A DNA stretch of 64,000 bases from Ahaetulla prasina (taxonomy: Eukaryota; Chordata; Lepidosauria; Squamata; Colubridae), in NCBI RefSeq assembly GCF_028640845.1, contig NC_080542.1:130904580-130968579 (forward strand). Reading direction: 5' to 3'. The notes under the pieces are model-generated. The model was not told where the DNA came from. It saw only the letters and a program-made list of their open reading frames with translations, and made no database searches. This document shows, one piece after another, positions 58,472-64,000 of this stretch. The translations under genes and the position numbers were made by a program. The stretch's first letter is position 1; each line of letters opens with the position of its first letter.

Positions 58472-58750
58472 ATTTTTTTTTTGTTTACATTTATACCCCG
58501 CCCTTCTCCGAAGACTCAGGGCGGCTTACAGTGTATAAGGCAATAGTCTCATTCTATTTGTATATTTTTACAAAGTCAACTTATTGCCCCCCCAACAATC
58601 TGGGTCCTCATTTTACCTATCTTATAAAGGATGGAAGGCTGAGTCAACCTTGGGCCGGGCTCGAACCTGCAGTAATTGCAGGCTTTGTGTTCTTAATAAC
58701 AGGCTGTTCTTAATAACAGGCCTTACCAGCCTGCGCCATTCACCGGCCCT
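58472..58750 (-). mobile_element. tRNA-SINE with LINE-like 3' tail, nested in LINE copy 3
   Basis: On the minus strand: A-box-like AATGGCGCAGGCTGGTAAGG, B box GGTTCGAGCCC (58669-58659), body CCTTCCATCCTTTATAAGAT, and a 3' end CGCCCTGAGTCTTCGGAGAA + GGGCGGGGTATAAATG closely resembling the 3' UTR of the host LINE family. Flanks CCCAATTTT / CCCTATTTT look like a short target duplication. The internal dimer 'CTGTTATTAAGAACA' repeated twice lies near 58690-58720. Confidence 0.78.
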
Positions 58751-59141
58751 ATTTTGATCCAATCCATCCCGAAGCTGAACGATTTTATCATATAGATAAC
58801 CGTTAAACTCCTCGGCGCACCCTTGTAGTGGGTCCTCCCGCCCCTCCTGTTGAAGGAGAGAGCGGGTGACCCGAAACAGGGCGGCTGGGCGGTTATCTGC
58901 TAACGCAATGAGGGAGGAAACGTAAGAATGCTTCGCTTCCCTCAATGCCATAGGTATGTCCTAATATAGGACCTAACTAGTGTCCGGTCAGTCTCGGAAT
59001 GGCTGGATCTCCAGACACTCTCTAGGCGTCTTCTCCGGCGTTTCATCTCCCTCAGCTCCTCGGAGAACCAAGGAGCTGGTTGAGACCTGCGCCGGGTCAG
59101 AGGCCGCAAAGGCACGACACGGTCCAAAGCTCCAGCCACGG

Positions 59142-59930
59142 CTAGTTCTTCAGGTTCTCGGCCAGGTTCTCGGGAAACGGCCCAAGCTCTGTCAGGAACC
59201 TCTCTGGGTCCATCAGGTGCCTGGGACGGAACCAACGCATTGGTTCCGTCTCCCTGCGGTGATGAGTAGCGGTCCGAAAGTCGAGACGAAGAAGAGAATG
59301 ATCTGACCATGACAGAGGCTCAGTAACTAAATCATTTAAAATCAGATCATTCGCCCACTGGCCAGAGACAAAAATCAGATCTAGAGTGCCTCCTCCGATG
59401 TGGGTAGGGCCGTCCACTAATTGAGTCAGGTCCATGGCCATCATGGAAGCCATGAACTCCCGAGCCGTTGAGGATGCCACGCCAGTTGATGGCAAGTTGA
59501 AATCCCCCATGACCAACAGTCTAGGGGTTTCAACTGCCAACCCAGCCAACAACTCCAACAGCTCGGGCAGGGCTGTTGTCACGCAGCAAGGAGCCAGGTA
59601 CGTGATCAACAAGCCCACCTGAGTCCTACGACCCCATTTCACATAGGGGGATTCATAACCAGCTATCTGAGCCACAGTGGTCTCCCTCGGTTCTAGGCTT
59701 TCATTAATAATAACTGCCACCCCGCCACCCCTACCTTGGGCCCTCGGCTGATGGAATGCACGGAAACCTGGTGGGTACATCTCCACTAGGGGAACCCCCC
59801 CCTTCCGTGCCCAACCAGGTCTCCGTAATGCCCATAACGTCCGTGGACCCCTCCTGAATTAGATCTGAGATCAGGGGGGCTTTGTTAACCACGGACCTTG
59901 CATTGCATAACATCAGCCGGAGGCCCAAGT
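59142..59930 (-). pseudogene. LINE copy 3, AP-endonuclease
   Basis: [20 protein letters not shown] and [17 protein letters not shown] (59930-59800), then after a frameshift [82 protein letters not shown], and RWFRPRHLMDPERFLTELGP. Catalytic motifs are present but split over two frames. Confidence 0.85.
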
Positions 59931-60090
59931 CCCGAGTACTCTGGCTGGAGGCCCAAGTCCCGAGTACTCTAAAAAATATAAATAAAATAAAATAATAAAA
60001 TATTTGTGCAGCTTTCTGAAATTTGGTGTGTTTCTGTAGTGTTTCACTCTCACTACACAAACACACAGAATTTCACAAAGCTGTATGTGG

Positions 60091-60093
<3 letters not shown>

Positions 60094-60126
<33 letters not shown>
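60094..60126 (+). repeat. (TG)n microsatellite
   Basis: About sixteen GT units within the outer repeat of the composite insertion. Confidence 0.92.
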
Positions 60127-60127
<1 letters not shown>

Positions 60128-60401
60128 TCAGTTGTGTTGTTTGTGTGTAAAGTGTGAAAGTTGATTTTTGAGCTTTTTGTGGCTCTGTGAGGTTCCTGCT
60201 TGTTGCAGGGGCCATTTTGGGTGAAGTGCAGCTGCTTTTACATTGTGTGTGAGTCTGTTATGTTGAGTGACTTCAAGTTGGCCATACCCACTCAGTCACA
60301 TGCCCACCAAGCCACGCCTACCAAATTAGCCACGGCCACAGAACCGGTAGTAAAAAAATTTGGAACCCACCCCTGACTTAGGCAGTTCTTAACCAAGAGC
60401 A

Positions 60402-60919
60402 GTTACAATAACTCTGCCAACAAACTTACCGGATGGATCTTTATTAGGAATAAAGATAATAGAGCAGATTTAAAATGACAAACTATATTGAAATTTATTC
60501 TTTCTTTAAAACAATAGTCCAATAAATAGCAAATACTGACCCTTCATTTTTATGGCATATTGGGACAGAAAAATGTTTCTGTGGCTCTATGCAGTCCATT
60601 TGCTTTTCAGTGGTAAATAGAATATATGTGTAGGGGAGACAGAAAGACAATAATATACATATATGTATAACAATACTATTTTGTTTTTATATGAATGGCT
60701 GTTCATATAAAGATTTTTTGAACGAGAAGCTACATTCTTACAAGTGATTCAAAGAACTTAGAAAAAAGAATTGGACTCCTATACATTTCAGATCTGTTAT
60801 TCAGTTACCTACATTATTTATGGTTGGTACATATATCTGGCAGTATTGAAAGAAAACTGAAATTTCAGTATATAGGTAGGCAAAATAACAGGCAGGAAAA
60901 TAGTAATTAAGCTACAAGA
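60402..60919. other. Intergenic, nothing recognised
   Basis: AT-rich DNA downstream of CREM; no gene or repeat identified. Confidence 0.5.
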
Positions 60920-61307
60920 CAAATAGTCCTCGACTTACAACAGTTCATTTAGTGATCATTCGAAGTTACGACCGTACTGAAAAACGTGACATTTTTCACA
61001 CTTATGACCATTGTAGCATCCCAGGAATCACGTGAGTTACATTCGGCTGCTTGACAAGTGACTCACATTTCTGACAGCCTTAGTGTCCCGGGGTCATGTA
61101 ATCTCCTTTTGCAACCTTCTCACAAGCAAAGTCAATAGGAAAACCAGATTCACTTAACAACCATATTACTAATTTAACAACTGCAATGATTCATTAAACA
61201 ACTGTGGCAAGAAAAGTCGTAAAATGGGGCAAAGCTCACTTAACAAATTTCTCACTTAATAACATAAATTTTGGCCTCAATTGTGATTCTAAGTTGAGGA
61301 CTACCTG
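60920..61307. mobile_element. Tigger/pogo-like MITE
   Basis: Start CAAATAGTCCTCGACTTACA, end AAGTTGAGGACTACCTG with TA at 61308-61309; interior matches 36523-36916 closely (AACCATATTACTAATTTAAC). Confidence 0.78.
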
Positions 61308-61309
61308 TA

Positions 61310-62949
61310 CAATAACAATATAGTATTGGAGAAAAAAATGCTTAGGAAAAATAATATCTAGTAAAGAGCTAAAGTCTGTATCTCTCTGTCAAATATTTAT
61401 AGCTAATAAAAAATATTGGGTTAGTATTCATAATGTTGATAATTTTTATCTATACTTTTACCAACCGAGAATGTGCAGAAGTCCCCAAATAACTGCATTT
61501 TTCAAATTTTAGTAAGAAAAAACAAAACAATATTTCTATTAAGTTTTTCCCTCTTTGTGGAATTGCTTGTGTCCAGATGCCGTGTTTGTAACCTTGCAGG
61601 TTTCTTCTGAGGCTTCTATTGATGGTTGGTTGAGTTCTCAAGAAGTATTCCCTTCCAATGGGAAAGACAGTAACTGATTTAAAATTCCCTGTCCTAGCTT
61701 CTAAATATTATGTTTAATCTGATTTCTTTAATGAAAGGGATTATTTATCTTTGTTATGTGGGATGCCACCTGATTCTATTTCTATGGTTGTTTGGTATTT
61801 GTCTTCATCAACATCAACCTAACCAATTTTTCCAAAATTCTCAACGTTTTTGAATTTATTATCTAAACTTATTACAGCCACCCAACTCCAATGCTGTATT
61901 GGCAGTGTAAAGGTATCAAATTGGACAGTCCAATTGAACCGTAGTGTTTTGAACCTGCCTGTCAACATGTATTCACCATTGCTCATCATACTTTTCAGGT
62001 CACAAATGATTAACGCACATGCTGTCATCAGGAAAGATGAATCAAGCAGATTAATGGCGGTGGGAAGGAGGGTGAATTAAATCATGTTAAACTGCCTTTT
62101 GAAGTCTACTTAAAATGAAGTAGCAACAATGCAAGAAAGGAAGTGGTGTTACCTGTTGGGGTTTTTCCTGTCCTTGAAATGACTGTGTTAATGATGTTTG
62201 ATGTGGTTAACCTGAAAAAAATGGTTAGGATACTGATGTCACTCCTGCATCTTGTTTTCAAGCAAATTGTTGTTCACTGAGTTTAGAGGGCAGTTCTTCT
62301 ACAATCAAAAGTGTAAGGAGCTGTGGTGGCATGTTTTATGAGGTCTGACTTTGTAACATCAGGTTCATATTAGAGAAAAAAAGATTGATTGAATATATTA
62401 CTATTAGTTCTGATAAACATCTGAATGATGTACTATGTGCAAAATAGGGGAGAGTCTGTTCATTAAAAAAAAGCACAGTACTTGTACTTTGAGACAGTGC
62501 TCCTTCAGAGTGTCTCACAACCTTTTATCCTTGAACTTTTTAAAACTAAAATCAAATGGAATCTTTAAAACGCAATGGAGTCTTACATAATTTTGTTATG
62601 CCGCAAGGACATATATATGACTGAGACAAACTTATCCTAGTAATTTTTTTTTAAAGGCAGTATCTTTGTACAACATACTTACAAAGATCAGTTTGTATTA
62701 GGAGTTGCTTCTTAGTATACTATAAGAGCACAGTGAAATATTTAATTCACATTAAAGCCTGTTTATTCCTCAGATACCTGCCTCTGAACATTCTATAAGC
62801 AGGCAATAAAAACACACAACTATTGCTGTTTTTTCTGTTCTTAGAAAGTGGTTCTTCAGATTGCTTTGAACCCTACATTGAATTTTTCCACTTGATCTAC
62901 CTAATAGAACTACCTGATCAAGGATGCAAAAAAAAATAAAAATATTAGT
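61310..62949. other. Intergenic, nothing recognised
   Basis: AT-rich DNA without recognisable frames, RNAs or repeats. Confidence 0.5.
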
Positions 62950-63105
62950 CAATGGCAAAATGTCTAGAGATTCTCAATTATTCAAGTCATGGTTGTCCCA
63001 AAAGTGCTTTTCCAACCGGAAAAGCAACTAGATTTTCTTTGTTTTTTTTCTTTGAAAATGTTTTGCTTCTCATCCAAGAAGCTTCCATAGTTCTGGCTGA
63101 ATGGT
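62950..63105 (-). repeat. PLE-like terminal repeat fragment, hammerhead family B
   Basis: Minus-strand GAAGCTTCTTGGATGAGAAG hairpin (63083-63064) followed by AAAACATT; flanking CAACTAGATTTTCTTTG matches the arm at 54921-54940. Degenerate core. Confidence 0.6.
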
Positions 63106-63480
63106 GGGGAATTCTTACCATTTACTGTCAATGGCAGTGAAGAGTAACATTCCATTCCTTGTTACTATATTGATTATCTGGATATAGTACATTGTATAAA
63201 TTTCTCAGGGTTTTCTTTTCTTTCTTTTGCAGTAAATCCAAAAAAATATATTGGCTGTATAAATATGCATAAGTCAATTTCTGAATTACGTGCATCTGCC
63301 AAGTTTATTTTTCTTATTTTGAAAATTTGTCAAGTCCACTTTATAAAATTTGCTTTAGAAATGTCTAAGATGTCTTAAAATAATTTGGTTTATAGATTTC
63401 TGTTTCAGCTTTGCCTAATATGCATTTTAGTATACTTTTTGCATGTTATTTTCATAAGTGTCATTTTTTACAGATTTTAT

Positions 63481-63590
63481 AGAATAGAATAGAATTCTTT
63501 ATTGGCCAAGTGTGATTGGATACACAAGGAATTTGTCTTGGTGCATACGCTCTTGGAGTACATAAAAGAAAAGATACTAATATACTAGCG
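63481..63590 (-). mobile_element. Snake CR1/L3 LINE 3' tail
   Basis: AGAATAGAATAGAATTC then TTTATTGGCCAAGTGTGATT and ACACAAGGAATTTGTCTTGG, the same terminus as 13590-13690 (reverse). Only three pentamer units. Confidence 0.8.
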
Positions 63591-63639
63591 TTGTCTAGTA
63601 TACTTCAAAAAAAAGGAGAATATTTATAGCTCAGGCTTT

Positions 63640-63850
63640 AAATGAGGGGTCCTTAGTGCTCTCTGAGCTTTGTTGTTTTCTTGCAGATGTTTCATTACCC
63701 AACTAGGTAAAATCATCAGTGCTAGCTAGGAGTGGGGAGCTGAGAGCAAATCCTACTCCTAAACTAGTATTGATGATGGCAAACCTAGTTTGGATAACGA
63801 AACAAGTCTGCAAGAAAACAGACAAACTCAGAGAGCACCAAGGAATTGAT
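63640..63850. repeat. Inverted PLE-like terminal repeats, hammerhead family C
   Basis: Facing units. The minus unit carries CTGATGA (63719-63713), stem II TTACC/GGTAA around TAGTTG, and GAAACATC (63693-63686). The plus unit carries TTGATGA (63770-63776), stem ACCTAGTTTGG and GAAACAAGTC (63799-63808). Outer arms CAAGAAAACA...CTCAGAGAGCACCAAGG match the copy at 325-500. Confidence 0.65.
63686..63713 (-). ncRNA. Best-preserved family C hammerhead-like core
   Basis: On the minus strand, complete CUGAUGA (63719-63713 just upstream), paired stem II, and GAAACAUC. Only the second stem III base (G to A) deviates from the GAAACGUC form. Stem I can form GCA (before the core) with UGC (after the cleavage triplet). 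Confidence 0.45.
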
Positions 63851-64000
63851 ACATTTCAACATTTAAATAGAGGTTGTCTATTCAACTATAACGAAACCTG
63901 CCCGTTATTGTCACATGTTGCGATGGCCATTAAGTGAAGCATCAGTTAATGACCTTTCCATTCCTGCTCTCCCGAATGCAATCATTGAATGAATGTGCGC

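Larger units (their letters stand above)
56434..59970 (-). mobile_element. CR1-superfamily (L2/L3-like) LINE copy 3
   Basis: Minus-strand element with (ATT)n tail (56434-56457), 3' UTR (AGGGCGGTATACAAATTAAA), reverse transcriptase and endonuclease, ending 5' near 59970 with a 24-27-bp unit (AGGCCCAAGTCCCGAGTACT) in two tandem copies. It is interrupted by an L3-tail insertion (56715-56900) and a SINE (58472-58750). It is the best preserved copy for the C-terminal region. Confidence 0.87.
55818..60401. mobile_element. Large composite insertion with 26-bp direct flanks
   Basis: An exact 26-bp direct repeat (starting ACTTAGGCAGTTC, ending CCAAGAGCA) lies at 55818-55843 and 60376-60401, bounding 4.5 kb. 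Inside, edge sequences of an unnamed repeat (GAGCCGGTAGTAAAAA at about 55901; CAGAACCGGTAGTAAAAAA at about 60342) flank a minus-strand LINE with two further nested insertions. Interpreted as a target duplication of the outer repeat followed by nesting. Confidence 0.55.

Noticed and set aside
63880..64000. Possible further Tigger-like MITE running off the right edge
   Set aside because: Only phrases such as GGCCATTAAGTGAAGCATCA match the family and no terminus is visible, so I did not list it as a feature.

Overview
This is a window of a vertebrate nuclear genome. The host is a squamate reptile and most probably a snake. The evidence is two conserved, intron-containing vertebrate genes in an AT-rich background, plus a squamate/snake repeat load: CR1/L2/L3-type LINEs whose 3' ends carry AATAG, AAAT or ATT microsatellites, Bov-B LINE pieces, tRNA-derived SINEs, a Penelope-like element (PLE), Tigger-like and hAT MITEs. 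Species cannot be fixed from the sequence alone.

Layout. (1) Positions 1 to about 7.3 kb hold the 5' part of CUL2 (cullin-2) on the minus strand. Three coding exons are visible (5344-5206, 1541-1439, 1157-1063), with a likely non-coding first exon ending at 7137 in a CpG-rich promoter; the rest of CUL2 lies off the left edge. (2) From 7.7 to 14.4 kb is a repeat-rich intergenic stretch. It includes an inverted pair of GALNT16-like exon-1 pseudogene fragments (9.65-10.3 kb). (3) A second CpG-rich promoter at 14.4-14.8 kb starts CREM on the plus strand, and CREM fills the window to about 54.8 kb. Its exons are: non-coding exon 1 (ends 14799), start-codon exon (23857-23977), Q1 (25890-26036), two P-box/KID exons (28527-28624, 28738-28880), Q2 (34884-35072), the exon before the bZIP (51100-51256), and two alternative bZIP exons (53604-53748 and 54038-54182). 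The 331-residue product has the domain order of CREM activator forms. The internal ICER promoter with clustered cAMP-autoregulatory-like sites (39856-39890) and the ICER first coding exon (39989-40013) are preserved. A further pair of perfect CREs at 40637 and 40714, followed by a splice donor at 40960, may be a second intronic promoter of the small-ICER type. (4) From 54.8 to 64 kb no gene is seen, only repeats.

How the parts work together. CUL2 and CREM are head to head, with about 7.5 kb between their CpG-rich promoters. CREM is a cAMP-responsive transcription factor: alternative promoters and alternative DNA-binding exons let one locus give activators (Q1/KID/Q2/bZIP) and repressors (ICER, essentially bZIP only). 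Introns have been invaded by LINEs; a near full-length CR1-superfamily LINE with a very GC-rich 5' end sits 2 kb downstream of the ICER exon.

Most notable for follow-up: three unrelated-looking repeat families in this window (the PLE long-terminal-like repeats at 29.8-32.5 kb, a family at 8.3/55.0/63.1 kb, and a family at 0.4/63.7 kb) share the hammerhead ribozyme core order CUGANGA, hairpin, GAAACGUC. Their stem II arms differ in sequence but still pair, and short stem I pairings also change together. The PLE itself is a tandem/inverted composite with a 34-bp target duplication inside a Bov-B fragment.
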